A DNA stretch of 64,000 bases from Mycolicibacterium canariasense (GCF_002101555.1 NZ_LQOL01000019.1:93289-157288), one strand, 5' to 3'. Numbered from the stretch's first letter, positions 1 through 9,641 are shown. Program-made: numbers and translations. Notes: generated by a model from the letters alone, not told the origin.

Positions 1-167
1 CCGCGTGTGCCGGGGCGTCCGAGTGCATCCCGAGCGGCAGCAAACGTTACTTCTGAGTTCTACTCGGCAGTAAGGCCGGCGGTTACCAGAGTGGCCGCTG
101 TGGCCAATGGGTCTGACCTGCACGGCATTGAACCCGACCGCGTTCTCCGTCGTGATCAGGACAACGA

Positions 168-202
168 TTGACGCACCCGACTTACCGTTGTTAACTTAAC
201 GG
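168..202 (+). promoter_or_regulatory. Promoter and candidate TetR operator before the MMPL gene
   Basis: A sigma-A-like promoter reads TTGACG (168-173), a 17-base spacer, then TTAACT (191-196). The -10 box lies inside an imperfect inverted repeat with arms CCGTT (185-189) and AACGG (198-202). A TetR regulator is encoded at the 3' end of the same transcript, so autoregulation through this site is plausible. The repeat is short and unverified. The first 167 bases of the window hold no gene I can support. Confidence 0.45.
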
Positions 203-228
203 CGATATGCAACGGAGGGGAAACCGCA

Positions 229-2544
229 ATGCTGAACCGAATCGCACTTCTCGCGATCGCCGCGCCACGGCGGGTGCTGGTGTTGTCCGCTCTGGTCATG
301 GTCGCCGCGGCGATCTTCGGCATCCCGGTCGCCAAGAGCCTGTCCGCCGGCGGGTTCCAGGACCCGACCTCGGAGTCGGCCCGCGCCACGCAACTGCTCA
401 CCGACAAGTTCCACCAGGGCGATATGCAGCTGATCATCACGGTCAGCTCACCCGACGGTGTCACCAGCCCTTCCGCGACGGCGGTCGCCAGGGAGATCAT
501 CGACACGCTCGGCCGATCACCGCATGTCGCGCAGGTGACCTCGGCATGGACGGTGCCTGCCGGTCCCGGTCCCGGTCCGAGCGAAGCGGCGGGCAATGAT
601 CCCGCGAGCGGGGACCTGGTGAGCAAGGACAAGACCTCGGGTCTCATCGTCGCCGGGATCACCGGCGGGGAGAACAACGCCCAGAAGTACGCCAAGGAGC
701 TGTCCGACTCGCTGACGGACGTCACCGACGGCCGGCCCGGCGTGACGATCAAGACCGGCGGCACCTCGATGGTGTATGCCCAGATCAACGCGCAGACTGA
801 ACGTGACCTGCTGCTGATGGAATCCATCGCGATCCCGCTGAGCTTCCTGGTGCTGGTCTGGGTGTTCGGCGGGCTGGTGGCCGCCGCGCTGCCGATGATC
901 GTCGGCGCGATGGCCATCATGGGCACCATGTCGGTGCTACGGCTGATCACGTTCTCCACCGACGTGTCGATCTTCGCACTGAACCTGTCCACCGCGATGG
1001 GTCTCGCCCTGGCCATCGATTACACGCTGCTGATCATCAGCCGGTACCGCGATGAGCTCGCCGACGGGCAGCCGCGCGACCGCGCGCTGATCCGGACCAT
1101 GGCGACGGCGGGGCGCACGGTGCTGTTCTCGGCGACGACGGTCGCGCTGTCGATGGCGGCCATGTTGCTGTTCCCGATGTACTTCCTCAAGTCGTTCGCC
1201 TACGCCGGCGTGGCGACGGTGGGCTTCGCGGCGCTGGCGGCGATCGTCGTTGCGCCGGCGGCGATCTGGCTGCTCGGCGAGCGGCTCGACGCCCTCAGTG
1301 TCCGGTGGGCGTTCCGTCGGATCGTGGACCCGTCACCCAAGCCGGTAGAGGAACAGTTCTGGTACCGCTGGACGGGCGTGGTGATGCGCCGCGCCATTCC
1401 TGTCGGCCTGGCCGTGGTCGCGCTGCTGGTGCTGCTGGGTGCGCCGTTCCTCGGCGTCAAGTGGGGCTTCCCGGACGATCGCGTGCTGCCCGCCTCCGCC
1501 TCGGCGCGCCAGGTCGGTGACCAAATGCGCAACGACTTCACCGACAACTCGGCCACGGCGGTGACCGCCGTCATCCCCGATGCCGACGGGCTCACCCCGG
1601 CCGAATTCGACCGCTACGCAACCGAACTGTCGCGGGTCGCCGACGTGTCGTCGGTCTCCAGCCCGACCGGAACATTCGTGGACGGCCGCAGAGTCGGTCC
1701 CGCCGGGCAGGCCGGCGTCGCCGAGGGCAGCGCGTTCCTCACCGTCGGCAGCACGGCGCCGCTGTTCTCGGACGCCTCTGAACGCCAACTCGACGCGTTG
1801 CACGCCGTCGCCGGGCCGGACGGGCGCACCGTCGAGCTCGGCGGCATCGCGCAGATCAACCGCGACAGCGTCACCGCCATCACCACCCGGTTGCCGTGGG
1901 TGCTCGGCGTGATCGCGGTGATCACGTTCGGCCTGCTGTACCTGCTCACCGGCAGCGTCGTACTGCCCTTGAAAGCGCTTGTGCTCAACGTCCTTTCGTT
2001 GACCGCCGCATTCGGTGCGCTGGTGTGGATCTTCCAGGACGGCCATCTGTCCGCGCTGGGCACCACACCGACCGGCACCCTGGTGGCCAATATGCCGGTG
2101 CTGCTGTTCTGCATCGCGTTCGGACTGTCCATGGACTACGAGGTGTTCCTTGCCGCCCGCATCCGGGAGTACTGGCTGGCGCTGGACGGCCCGGGGCGCC
2201 AGCGAAATGACCGGGCGGTGGCCCTCGGGCTGGCCCGCACCGGCAAGGTCATCACCGCCGCAGCCCTGGTCATGTCGATCACCTTCGCCGCCCTGATCGC
2301 GGCGCAGGTGTCGTTCATGCGGATGTTCGGGGTCGGGCTGACGCTGGCCGTCCTGGTTGACGCCACCCTGGTGCGGATGGTGCTGGTGCCGGCGTTCATG
2401 CACGTCGCCGGCCGGTGGAACTGGTGGGCGCCCAAACCGCTGGTCTGGCTGCACGAGCGGATCGGGATCAGTGAATCGGGCCCGGAATCGGAGCGGCGTG
2501 AACCCGTGACCGCGGGTGTGACGGACACTGGTCAACGTGGTTGA
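229..2544 (+). CDS. MMPL-family RND transporter
   Basis: This 771-residue inner-membrane protein has the two-fold RND/MMPL layout: an N-terminal helix, a periplasmic domain (about 40-190), a first bundle of helices (about 195-370), a second periplasmic domain (about 410-550) and a second bundle (about 555-740). Each bundle carries the Asp-Tyr pair typical of proton relay in this family (AIDYTLL near 265, SMDYEVF near 635). A GGAGGGG ribosome site precedes the ATG at 229. It overlaps the downstream TetR gene by 8 bases, so the regulator probably controls this pump. It is shorter than the large lipid-exporting MmpL proteins of mycobacteria and has no MmpS partner here. The substrate cannot be read from the sequence. 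Confidence 0.9.
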   Translation: MLNRIALLAIAAPRRVLVLSALVMVAAAIFGIPVAKSLSAGGFQDPTSESARATQLLTDKFHQGDMQLIITVSSPDGVTSPSATAVAREIIDTLGRSPHVAQVTSAWTVPAGPGPGPSEAAGNDPASGDLVSKDKTSGLIVAGITGGENNAQKYAKELSDSLTDVTDGRPGVTIKTGGTSMVYAQINAQTERDLLLMESIAIPLSFLVLVWVFGGLVAAALPMIVGAMAIMGTMSVLRLITFSTDVSIFALNLSTAMGLALAIDYTLLIISRYRDELADGQPRDRALIRTMATAGRTVLFSATTVALSMAAMLLFPMYFLKSFAYAGVATVGFAALAAIVVAPAAIWLLGERLDALSVRWAFRRIVDPSPKPVEEQFWYRWTGVVMRRAIPVGLAVVALLVLLGAPFLGVKWGFPDDRVLPASASARQVGDQMRNDFTDNSATAVTAVIPDADGLTPAEFDRYATELSRVADVSSVSSPTGTFVDGRRVGPAGQAGVAEGSAFLTVGSTAPLFSDASERQLDALHAVAGPDGRTVELGGIAQINRDSVTAITTRLPWVLGVIAVITFGLLYLLTGSVVLPLKALVLNVLSLTAAFGALVWIFQDGHLSALGTTPTGTLVANMPVLLFCIAFGLSMDYEVFLAARIREYWLALDGPGRQRNDRAVALGLARTGKVITAAALVMSITFAALIAAQVSFMRMFGVGLTLAVLVDATLVRMVLVPAFMHVAGRWNWWAPKPLVWLHERIGISESGPESERREPVTAGVTDTGQRG

Positions 2545-3211
2545 AGCACTGAAACGCCGCCGCGCTGCGCGCGGCTCGGGTGACCAGTTGCGCGAGGAGA
2601 TCCTGGACGCGACCACCGATCTGCTGCTGGAAACCGGACACGCCAAGTCGGTGTCGATCCGTGCCGTGGCCCAGCGGGTCGGGATCACCCCGCCGTCGAT
2701 CTACCTGCATTTCGCCGACAAGGACGCGCTGCTGGACGCGGTGTGCGCTCGCTATTTCGAGAAGCTCGACGAGGAGATGCAGCGGGTCGCGGTCGACCAG
2801 ACCTCCACCATCGAGGTGTTGCGGGCCCAGGGACTGGCCTATGTCCGGTTCGCGCGGCAGACGCCGGAGCTCTACCGCATCGCGACGATGGGCGAAGGCA
2901 ATCCGGGCAGTGATGTCGACGTGACGCTGGCCAGCTCGGCGTTTCAGCACATGCGGGCGTCGATCGAGGCGCTGATGGCCGAAGGCGTTTACCCGCAAGG
3001 GGATTCGACCGCCGCGGCATTGGAGCTGTGGGCCGCCGTGCACGGCGTCGCGGCGCTGCTCATCGCCAAGCCGTATCTGCCCTGGGGTGACGTGGAGGCG
3101 TTCACCGACCGGGTGTTGAGTGCGGTGTGCTGCGGACGGATCGTGTACGGAATCGTCGGGCCGGATGCCACTCCGGAGGAGACCATCGCGAAGTTGCAGG
3201 AGTTGAGATGA
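2537..3211 (+). CDS. TetR/AcrR-family transcriptional regulator
   Basis: The 224-residue product has an N-terminal TetR helix-turn-helix (residues about 17-63, recognition segment ITPPSIYLHFADKDALL) and a variable C-terminal ligand-binding domain that fits the TetR_C group with a WHG-like motif (WAAVHGVAAL). It starts with a GTG inside the 3' end of the MMPL gene, which suggests translational coupling. The likely role is repression of the pump operon and of itself. The ligand is unknown. Confidence 0.9.
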   Translation: MVEALKRRRAARGSGDQLREEILDATTDLLLETGHAKSVSIRAVAQRVGITPPSIYLHFADKDALLDAVCARYFEKLDEEMQRVAVDQTSTIEVLRAQGLAYVRFARQTPELYRIATMGEGNPGSDVDVTLASSAFQHMRASIEALMAEGVYPQGDSTAAALELWAAVHGVAALLIAKPYLPWGDVEAFTDRVLSAVCCGRIVYGIVGPDATPEETIAKLQELR

Positions 3212-3245
3212 CCAGGACCAGCAAGGAGCCGGAGGCGGATCGCGT

Positions 3246-3875
3246 ATGAGTGACACGGTGCAGAACCCGTTCTTCGCGCGGCTGTGGACCGTGATGTCCG
3301 GCCATGAACCCGAATCACTGCGCCGACTGCGGGTGGAAAACCTTGCCGGGTTGACCGGCCGGGTGCTCGAGGTCGGCGCCGGTACCGGCACCAACTTCGC
3401 CCATTATCCCGCCGGGGTCACCGAGGTGGTCGCCATCGAACCGGAACCGCGGCTGGCCGAGATCGCGGCCAGGGCCGCCCGGTCGGCTCCGGTGCCGGTG
3501 ACCGTCAGCACCGACACGGTCGAGGACTATGCCGCGGACCAACCGTTCGACGCCGTGGTCTGCGCTTTGGTGCTGTGCTCGGTCGGCGAGCCGAACGACG
3601 TTCTGCGGCATATCTTTTCGATGCTCAAGCCGGGTGGACAGTTGCGATACCTGGAGCATGTCGCCAGCACCGGAGCTCGGGCCTCGCTGCAGCGGGTGGC
3701 CGACGCGACGGTGTGGCCGCGCCTACTGGGTAACTGCCACACCCATCGTGACACCGAGGCCTCGATCGCCGGTGCGGGATTCGCGGTATCCCGGTCCCGG
3801 CGAGAGCAGGCCCTACCGGCGTGGGTGCCGCTGCCCGTCACCGAGCTGGCGATCGGACAGGCGACACGGTCGTGA
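3246..3875 (+). CDS. Class I SAM-dependent methyltransferase
   Basis: A 209-residue methyltransferase of the type 11 superfamily. Motif I (LEVGAGTGTNF) is near residue 40, the acidic residue after strand beta-2 is in AIEPEPR, and the motif IV-like stretch is FDAVVCALVLCSV near residue 100. It resembles small SAM enzymes such as methyltransferase-like protein 7 homologues; the acceptor is unknown. A GGAGG lies before the ATG. It follows the TetR gene by 34 bases on the same strand and may be the last gene of that operon. It converges on the sirtuin gene across 79 bases with no gene. Confidence 0.85.
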   Translation: MSDTVQNPFFARLWTVMSGHEPESLRRLRVENLAGLTGRVLEVGAGTGTNFAHYPAGVTEVVAIEPEPRLAEIAARAARSAPVPVTVSTDTVEDYAADQPFDAVVCALVLCSVGEPNDVLRHIFSMLKPGGQLRYLEHVASTGARASLQRVADATVWPRLLGNCHTHRDTEASIAGAGFAVSRSRREQALPAWVPLPVTELAIGQATRS

Positions 3876-3954
3876 GCGTTGCGCGAGCGTGAGCTTGTGA
3901 GCGACCTCGGGCCGGACCTTCGCGCACAAGTGCACGCTGGGCGGCTTTGAGCCG

Positions 3955-4668
3955 TCAGCCCAGCAGGGCTGGCAGCCGCTGCAACAGGCCCGGCAGCGCG
4001 ACCGCGGCGGGCTCGCGCACCACGGCGGTGGCCGCCGCCGACAACGGGGTGGCTTGCGGATTCACCTCGATGACGGGAATCCCGTTGGCCAGCGCCGCCT
4101 CGGGCAGGCCCGCGGCGGGGTAGACGATCGACGAGGTGCCCACCACGATCACCACATCGGCGCCGGCCACCGCCTGCACCGCGGCGTCCCAGGCGTCGTC
4201 GGGCAGGCCTTCGCCGAACCAGACCACATCGGGCCGGATCAGGCCGCCGCAGGCGCAGTGCGGCGGCTCGACGACCTCCACCGGTTCCGGCATCGCCGGC
4301 AGCTCCCCGGTGAACGGCATTTGGCAACGATCGCAACGGAATTCGAACAGGCTGCCGTGCAGGTGGTGCACCCGGGAACTGCCGGCCCGCTCGTGGAGGT
4401 TGTCGACGTTCTGGGTGGCGATGTGCACGTCGGCGTAGTCCTCCCACGCCGCGACGGCGCGGTGACCGTTGTTGGGCTGCACCGCGTCCATCAGGTAGTG
4501 CCGCCACAGGTACCAGGCCCACACTTTCTCCGGGTGCCGCTGCCAGCCCTCGCTGCTCGAGATTTCGTACGGGTCGACCTTCGCCCATAAACCCGTCTCG
4601 ACGTCGCGGAACGTCGGGACACCGCTCTCGGCGGACATGCCCGCTCCGCTGAGCACCGTCACCTGCAC
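3955..4668 (-). CDS. cobB: NAD-dependent protein deacylase (sirtuin, CobB/SIRT5-like)
   Basis: This enzyme removes acyl groups from lysine using NAD. The 237-residue product has the NAD-binding motif [15 protein letters not shown] (8-22), the TQNVD stretch, the catalytic His in HLHGS, and two pairs of zinc cysteines (CDRC and a CAC group about 25 residues later). A Tyr-x-x-Arg pair (YLWR) matches the class III acyl-pocket signature of CobB and SIRT5, so succinyl and malonyl lysines may be substrates as well as acetyl. I chose the GTG at 4668 because it gives the usual family length; a much longer open frame upstream shows no homology. It is divergent from a GntR gene with 36 bases between, as I recall for Rv1151c/Rv1152. 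Confidence 0.93.
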   Translation of the reverse strand: MQVTVLSGAGMSAESGVPTFRDVETGLWAKVDPYEISSSEGWQRHPEKVWAWYLWRHYLMDAVQPNNGHRAVAAWEDYADVHIATQNVDNLHERAGSSRVHHLHGSLFEFRCDRCQMPFTGELPAMPEPVEVVEPPHCACGGLIRPDVVWFGEGLPDDAWDAAVQAVAGADVVIVVGTSSIVYPAAGLPEAALANGIPVIEVNPQATPLSAAATAVVREPAAVALPGLLQRLPALLG

Positions 4669-4704
4669 CCCACCAAAGTAGCCGGTGTGGGCAATACTGG
4701 GCAC

Positions 4705-5070
4705 ATGGCCGGGTTGGGGGATTGGGTCAGGCTGGACGCGCAGGGGGCAAGCCCATTGTTCGACCAGCTGCGCACCCAGATAATCGATGGGGTTCGGGAC
4801 GGGCGGCTGGAGCCGGGAACACGGCTGCCGACGGTGCGCGATCTGGCCGGGCAGGTGGGGTTGGCGGTCAATACCGTCGCGCGCGCGTACCGGGAGCTGG
4901 AGACCGCGGGGGTTCTCGAAACGCGGGGCCGCTTCGGCACATTCGTGGCGCGGGTGGATCCGGCGGATGCCGCGATGGCGGCCGCCGCGCACGCGTTCGC
5001 CGAGGCGGCCCGCCAGGTGGGCCTGGGCAAGTCCGAGGCGCTGCGCTACCTCGACACCGCCTTCGGCTGA
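4705..5070 (+). CDS. GntR-family regulator (short YtrA-like type)
   Basis: A 121-residue protein with a GntR winged helix-turn-helix (about 12-75; [10 protein letters not shown], then [21 protein letters not shown]) and only a short helical tail, as in YtrA-type members that dimerise without a large effector domain. I chose ATG 4705: an AATACT -10-like hexamer ends six bases upstream, which fits a leaderless transcript. An in-frame ATG at 4687 is possible but would place the promoter inside the gene. It lies head to head with the sirtuin gene and ends 3 bases from the PucR gene that converges on it. Confidence 0.88.
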   Translation: MAGLGDWVRLDAQGASPLFDQLRTQIIDGVRDGRLEPGTRLPTVRDLAGQVGLAVNTVARAYRELETAGVLETRGRFGTFVARVDPADAAMAAAAHAFAEAARQVGLGKSEALRYLDTAFG

Positions 5071-5073
5071 CCG

Positions 5074-6288
5074 TTAGGGGCCGCGCCAGCGCAGCACGTC
5101 CAATGCGACGGCGACGTCGACGCTGCATTCGGCCAGCGGGCGGGGCAACAGCTCGTCGGCGCGGGCCAGCCTGCGCAGCAGGGTGTTGCGGTGCGCGTAC
5201 AGCCGGGCCGCCGCGCGTGAGGCGTTGCACTGCTCGGCCACGAAGATGCGCACGGTGTCGTGCAGTTCCGGGTGCGCGGATTCGAAGTCGCCCAGCACCC
5301 GGTGCACGAACTCCGCGGCCCGATCGGCGTCGGCGGTGATCAAGGCGACCAACTGGATGTCGGTGAACAACGCCAGCTGCTGCGGTGAGTGCAGGCGCGC
5401 CATCATCTGTTGAGTGGTGATGGCGTCGAAATGGCTGCGCCGGAAACCGTCGATGCCCTCGCCCGCCGGGCCGATCGCCACCCGGATATCGGGTGCGGTG
5501 CGCACCACCTCGAGCAGGGCGGCGATGTCGGTGCGACCCGATCCTGGTGCCCACACCCATCGGGTGGCGGTACTGGCGAACACGCTGAGCACCCGAGGGC
5601 TGCCGCACGCCTGTCCGAATGCCTCGGCGACCCCGTCCAACAGCGACAGATCCCCGTCGGACCGCACGCTCCAGATCACCGCCGCGGTATGGGCACCCGT
5701 CAACGCGTAACCGAGGCGGGCCTCCGCACGCCGGCGGGGGATGGGGGCCCCGTCGAGCAGCAGTGCGACCGTCTCGCGCCGCTCGGCGTGCGTGCCCAGG
5801 GTTAGTTCGTCGCGGTCCAGCTCGATCTGGGCGTCGATACCCTGCAGCGTCGCCTCGATGAACGTGCTGATGGACAGGGAACAGATCTGCAGCATCTCGT
5901 GCAACTCGGCCGGTTCGGAGGTGAGCTCGAAGGCGATCTCCATCAGGCGTCGCCAGGCGAAGCCCTCGCCGACGCGGTAGGCGTCGGAGGGGAACGCGTT
6001 GATGCCGCGGCGCACCAGTTCGCGGGCGATGGCCAGCGGCTCCGGTCCGGTGTTGGGCGGTACGGGGGCGCCGGGATCGCGCACGTTGGCGGTCGCCCAG
6101 AAGTAGAGGTTGGCGCGGTTGCTGCGGCTGACCGCCGCGGCCAGCTCGGGGTCGGCGGCGATCACCGGGCTGGCCGCCAGCACCGCGGCGTCGAACTCGT
6201 CGAGCCATTCCGGCCGGGAGTTGACGACGATCTGGGCGCAATGCCGGATCAGCTCGCGAACCGGTGGTGATGGCGTCTTCCACTCCAC
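5074..6288 (-). CDS. PucR/CdaR-family transcriptional regulator
   Basis: The 404-residue product has an N-terminal RsbRD-like helical domain, a central GGDEF-like region, and the C-terminal PucR helix-turn-helix (about residues 335-400; CNASRAAARLYAHRNTLLRR). Family members usually activate catabolic genes for purines, aromatics or other carbon sources. It is divergent from the monooxygenase/hydrolase pair that starts at 6388, so it is the obvious candidate to control that pair. The inverted repeat at 6309-6321 is a possible binding site. The effector is unknown. Confidence 0.88.
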   Translation of the reverse strand: MEWKTPSPPVRELIRHCAQIVVNSRPEWLDEFDAAVLAASPVIAADPELAAAVSRSNRANLYFWATANVRDPGAPVPPNTGPEPLAIARELVRRGINAFPSDAYRVGEGFAWRRLMEIAFELTSEPAELHEMLQICSLSISTFIEATLQGIDAQIELDRDELTLGTHAERRETVALLLDGAPIPRRRAEARLGYALTGAHTAAVIWSVRSDGDLSLLDGVAEAFGQACGSPRVLSVFASTATRWVWAPGSGRTDIAALLEVVRTAPDIRVAIGPAGEGIDGFRRSHFDAITTQQMMARLHSPQQLALFTDIQLVALITADADRAAEFVHRVLGDFESAHPELHDTVRIFVAEQCNASRAAARLYAHRNTLLRRLARADELLPRPLAECSVDVAVALDVLRWRGP

Positions 6289-6308
6289 CCGGCCAGCCTA
6301 CTGATGTG

Positions 6309-6321
6309 GTGCAGACTGCAC
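6309..6321. promoter_or_regulatory. Candidate PucR operator between divergent genes
   Basis: A perfect inverted repeat, GTGCAG-A-CTGCAC (6-base arms around one base), sits 21 bases upstream of the PucR start and 67 bases upstream of the monooxygenase ATG. Its position suits control of both genes. No experimental consensus is known to me for this regulator. Confidence 0.4.
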
Positions 6322-6387
6322 ACTAGGAATGCGAGTATGGAGCATTTTGGCCTAGGTCTGCCCGGTACGCTCGGGGACCATAGAGAC

Positions 6388-7872
6388 ATGACTCACACCG
6401 AACACCTCGACGTGCTGATCGTCGGCGCCGGCATCTCGGGTATCGGCGCCGCCTACTATCTGCAGCGGGAGCACCCCGGCCGCAGCTACGCCATCATCGA
6501 GGCGCGCGGCGCCACCGGCGGCACGTGGGACCTGTTCCGCTATCCGGGCATCCGGTCGGACTCCGACCTGCACACCTTCGGCTACGAGTTCAAACCGTGG
6601 CGCGACGAGCATGCCATCGCCACCGCCGACAAGATCCTGGACTATCTGCGCGAGACGGTGGCCGAGAACGGGATCGACCGCCGGATCCGGTTCCACCACA
6701 AGGTGATCGCCGCGGCATGGCAGAGCGCGGACTCGCGCTGGGTGGTCGATATCGAGCGCGACGGCGAGCTGATCCAGATCTCGGCCAATTGGCTGTTCTG
6801 TGCCGGCGGCTACTACCGCTACGACCAGGGCTACACCCCCGAGTTCCCCGGCCGGGAGCGGTTCACCGGCCAGGTGGTGCACCCGCAGCACTGGCCGCAC
6901 GATCTGGACTACACCGGCAAGAAGGTCGTCGTGATCGGTAGCGGCGCCACCGCGGTGACGCTGATCCCCGCGATGGCCCCGACCGCCGGACACGTCACCA
7001 TGCTGCAGCGCTCACCCACCTACGTGATGCCGGTCCCGGCCAAGGACGGCTTCGCCAACGTCGCCAAGAAACTGTTGGGCGACAAACGCGGCTACGCCCT
7101 CACCCGGCGCAAGAACATCCTCAAACAGCGTTCGGTCTACGTCTTCTGCCAGAAGTACCCGCGGGCCGCCCGCAAGCTGATCCGGTACATCAACACCAAA
7201 CAGTTGCCCGCCGGGTATCCGGTCGACGAGCATTTCAACCCGAGCTACAACCCGTGGGATCAGCGGCTGTGCGCGGTACCCGACGGCGACCTGTTCAAGG
7301 CGCTCGGCGACGGCAGCGCCTCGGTGGTCACCGACCGGATCGCCACCTTCACCGAGAACGGCATCGCGCTGGAGTCCGGTCGTGAGCTGGAGGCCGACAT
7401 CATCGTCACAGCAACGGGTTTGCAGGTCCAGCTGTTCGGCGGGGTGCGGCTCACCGTGGACGGCGTGCCGGTAAATCCGGCGGAAACCGTTGCCTACAAA
7501 GGCATCATGCTCTCCGGCGTGCCCAACTTCGCCTTCGCGTTCGGCTACACCAACTCGTCGTGGACGCTCAAGGTCGGGCTGCTGTGCGAGCACTTCTGCC
7601 GGTTGCTGTCATACATGGACGCCAACGGTTTCGACGCCGTCCGCCCGGAATTCGCGGACCCGGCCATGAAAACGCTGCCGCTGATCGACTTCGGTGCCGG
7701 CTATGTCAGCCGCAGCGCCGCCGAACTGCCCCGCCAGGGGGCGAGCGGCCCGTGGCAGATGACGATGAACTACACCGCCGACGCCGAGACACTACGCAAC
7801 GGCCCGGTGACCGACCCGCACCTGCGGTTCAGCACGAGCGTCACCGCGGCAGAACCGGTCGTCGCTCGATGA
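6388..7872 (+). CDS. FAD/NADPH flavin monooxygenase, EthA/Baeyer-Villiger type
   Basis: A 494-residue class B flavoprotein monooxygenase that would insert oxygen into ketones or oxidise sulfur or nitrogen groups. The FAD-binding GxGxxG (VGAGISGIG) is at about 13-21, the GGTWDLFRYPGIRSD block follows, the Baeyer-Villiger fingerprint FxGxxxHxxxWP (FTGQVVHPQHWP) is near 160-171, and the NADPH Rossmann motif (VIGSGATAV) is near 185. Length and motifs resemble EthA/MymA. I chose ATG 6388; upstream in-frame codons add a non-homologous extension, and a TACGCT hexamer at 6366 suggests a short leader. Its stop overlaps the hydrolase start (ATGA), so ester hydrolysis may follow oxidation. EthA itself activates ethionamide; this is a paralogue or relative, not shown to be EthA. 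Confidence 0.9.
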   Translation: MTHTEHLDVLIVGAGISGIGAAYYLQREHPGRSYAIIEARGATGGTWDLFRYPGIRSDSDLHTFGYEFKPWRDEHAIATADKILDYLRETVAENGIDRRIRFHHKVIAAAWQSADSRWVVDIERDGELIQISANWLFCAGGYYRYDQGYTPEFPGRERFTGQVVHPQHWPHDLDYTGKKVVVIGSGATAVTLIPAMAPTAGHVTMLQRSPTYVMPVPAKDGFANVAKKLLGDKRGYALTRRKNILKQRSVYVFCQKYPRAARKLIRYINTKQLPAGYPVDEHFNPSYNPWDQRLCAVPDGDLFKALGDGSASVVTDRIATFTENGIALESGRELEADIIVTATGLQVQLFGGVRLTVDGVPVNPAETVAYKGIMLSGVPNFAFAFGYTNSSWTLKVGLLCEHFCRLLSYMDANGFDAVRPEFADPAMKTLPLIDFGAGYVSRSAAELPRQGASGPWQMTMNYTADAETLRNGPVTDPHLRFSTSVTAAEPVVAR

Positions 7873-8792
7873 CCGATCGGTACTGCCTGCTGCCGGGTGG
7901 GAACCGGGTCTGCTACCGGGTCGACGGCGGTCCGACGGGACAGCCACTGGTGCTCATCGCCGGCCTCACGCTGGATCTCACCTCCTGGCCGGCGGAGATG
8001 GTCGACGGCCTGACCGGGCTGGGCTTCCGCGTGATCAGGCTGGACAACCGCGACGTCGGGCAGTCGACCTGGGCCACCACCGCGCCGCCGGGGAGGCTGC
8101 GTCAGCTCACCCGCCGCCCGCGTGCCGACGGGTACGACCTGGGCGACATGGCCGGCGACGTCGTGGCCCTGCTCGACCACCTCGACATCGACCGGGTGCA
8201 CCTGGTGGGGATGTCGATGGGCGGGATGATCGCCCAAACGGTCGCCGCCCGGTACCCCGACCGGGTGCTGACCCTGACCTCCATCTTCTCGACGACCGGA
8301 GCGCCGGATGTCGGGCAGCCCGCCTTCTCGACGCTGGCATTGCTGGCCAGGCGAGCGCCGCGGACCAAGCAGACGTTCATCGACCGGCATATCACGATGA
8401 TGAAACATCTTGCCGGGACGGGCTTTCCGTTGGATGTCGAGGCGGCGGCCGACTACGCCGGCGGGGCGTGGGACCGGGGACCGGGCCCCTGTGCCGGCGC
8501 CGGGGTGGCGCGCCAGATCAACGCGATCTTCAAATCCGGAGACCGCACCGCCGAGCTGGCCCGGATCACCGCGCCGACACAGGTCGTGCACGGCGACCGG
8601 GACCGGATCGTGCATCCCAGCGGTGGCGCCGCCACCGCGGCCGCGATCCCGGCAGCCCGCCATCTCACGATCCCGGGCATGGGCCATGACCTGGCTCCCG
8701 GGTTGATCGGCCGCCTGGTGGCGGTGATCAGCCAGAACGCGGCCCGGGCCGAGTCAGCCGAACTCCAGCAGGGTGGTCACCCCGCGCAGTGA
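7869..8792 (+). CDS. Alpha/beta hydrolase coupled to the monooxygenase
   Basis: The 307-residue product has the alpha/beta-hydrolase fold with nucleophile elbow GMSMGG (Ser near 116), an Asp in GDRDRIVHP and the catalytic His in GMGHDL near 280. It begins inside the monooxygenase stop codon (ATGA), a sign of translational coupling. A Baeyer-Villiger enzyme followed by an esterase is a common catabolic pair in which the ester or lactone product is hydrolysed; that role is inferred from context. Its 3' end overlaps the convergent methyltransferase gene by 39 bases. Confidence 0.87.
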   Translation: MTDRYCLLPGGNRVCYRVDGGPTGQPLVLIAGLTLDLTSWPAEMVDGLTGLGFRVIRLDNRDVGQSTWATTAPPGRLRQLTRRPRADGYDLGDMAGDVVALLDHLDIDRVHLVGMSMGGMIAQTVAARYPDRVLTLTSIFSTTGAPDVGQPAFSTLALLARRAPRTKQTFIDRHITMMKHLAGTGFPLDVEAAADYAGGAWDRGPGPCAGAGVARQINAIFKSGDRTAELARITAPTQVVHGDRDRIVHPSGGAATAAAIPAARHLTIPGMGHDLAPGLIGRLVAVISQNAARAESAELQQGGHPAQ

Positions 8793-9617
8793 GTCCAGCA
8801 CCGGAAGCCGGTGCGCGGCCCAGATCAAGGTGTTCACCACCCGGCCGCGCCCCGGCTGCAGCGGGACATCGTGCACGGCGCGGACACCGGGCACGGTGTC
8901 GGCCAACGCCGCGGCCTGGGCGACCGACAGGCTGAACGGCATCGGCGGAACCCGGTAGCGCCACGACGGCCGCAGCAGGCCGTTGCGGGACCCCCAGGCG
9001 AACCAGTGCGGCGGCAGGTCGAACATCATCCGCCCACCGGGGAAGCGCTGCGCGCAGGCGGTGATCAAGCCGAGCGCCTCGTCGGGTTGCAGGTACATCA
9101 ACAGACCCTCCGCGGTGATGAACACACCGTCGTCGGGGTCTGAGCTCGATGTCGCCGCCGGAGCGGCTCCGACCTGATCCATCCAGCTGTAGTCCAGAGC
9201 TGATTGTGCGCACACCCGGACCCGGTCCGACGGCGGCAGCAGCCTCTCGCGCAGTGCCACGATCGGCGGCAGATCGACGGTGAGCCAACGGAATCGGTGG
9301 CCGACGTCGGAGGCGTCGATGCGGTAGAAACTGGTCTGCAGCCCTTCGGCGAGGGCGACGACGGTGGCGGCGGGATGTTCGCGAAGATAGTCGCGGGTGG
9401 CGGCGTCGAAGGTGAGCGCGCGCAGCGCCATGTCCTGGCGCCGGGACGGCCCGAACTTGGCGAAGTCGAAGTCGATGGCGTCGACGAGGTCGATCGCCAC
9501 CGGATCGTCGAGGATCGCATCGGGCCTGCGGGCCTCGTTGGCGCGGACTTGCAACGTCAACAGCGCCGTCTCGGAAACCCCGGTCAGCGCCGAGCCGTCG
9601 ATCTTCTCCGAAGTCAC
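8754..9617 (-). CDS. Class I SAM methyltransferase, leucine carboxyl methyltransferase-like (Rv1153c-like)
   Basis: A 287-residue member of the PPM1/LCMT superfamily abundant in mycobacteria. It opens with the typical VSETALLTLQVRANEARRPD segment (about 14-34), then DDPVAIDLVD. The SAM region around AATVVALAEGLQTSFYRID, the LTVDLPPIVALRERLLPP block and the FITAEGLLMYL motif match the family. The acceptor is not predictable; many members may act on polyketide or carboxylate substrates. By recalled gene order it corresponds to M. tuberculosis omt (Rv1153c). It converges on the hydrolase gene with a 39-base overlap. Confidence 0.85.
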   Translation of the reverse strand: MTSEKIDGSALTGVSETALLTLQVRANEARRPDAILDDPVAIDLVDAIDFDFAKFGPSRRQDMALRALTFDAATRDYLREHPAATVVALAEGLQTSFYRIDASDVGHRFRWLTVDLPPIVALRERLLPPSDRVRVCAQSALDYSWMDQVGAAPAATSSSDPDDGVFITAEGLLMYLQPDEALGLITACAQRFPGGRMMFDLPPHWFAWGSRNGLLRPSWRYRVPPMPFSLSVAQAAALADTVPGVRAVHDVPLQPGRGRVVNTLIWAAHRLPVLDSLRGVTTLLEFG

Positions 9618-9641
9618 GCAGCCGAATCTACCCAGGCCCGG

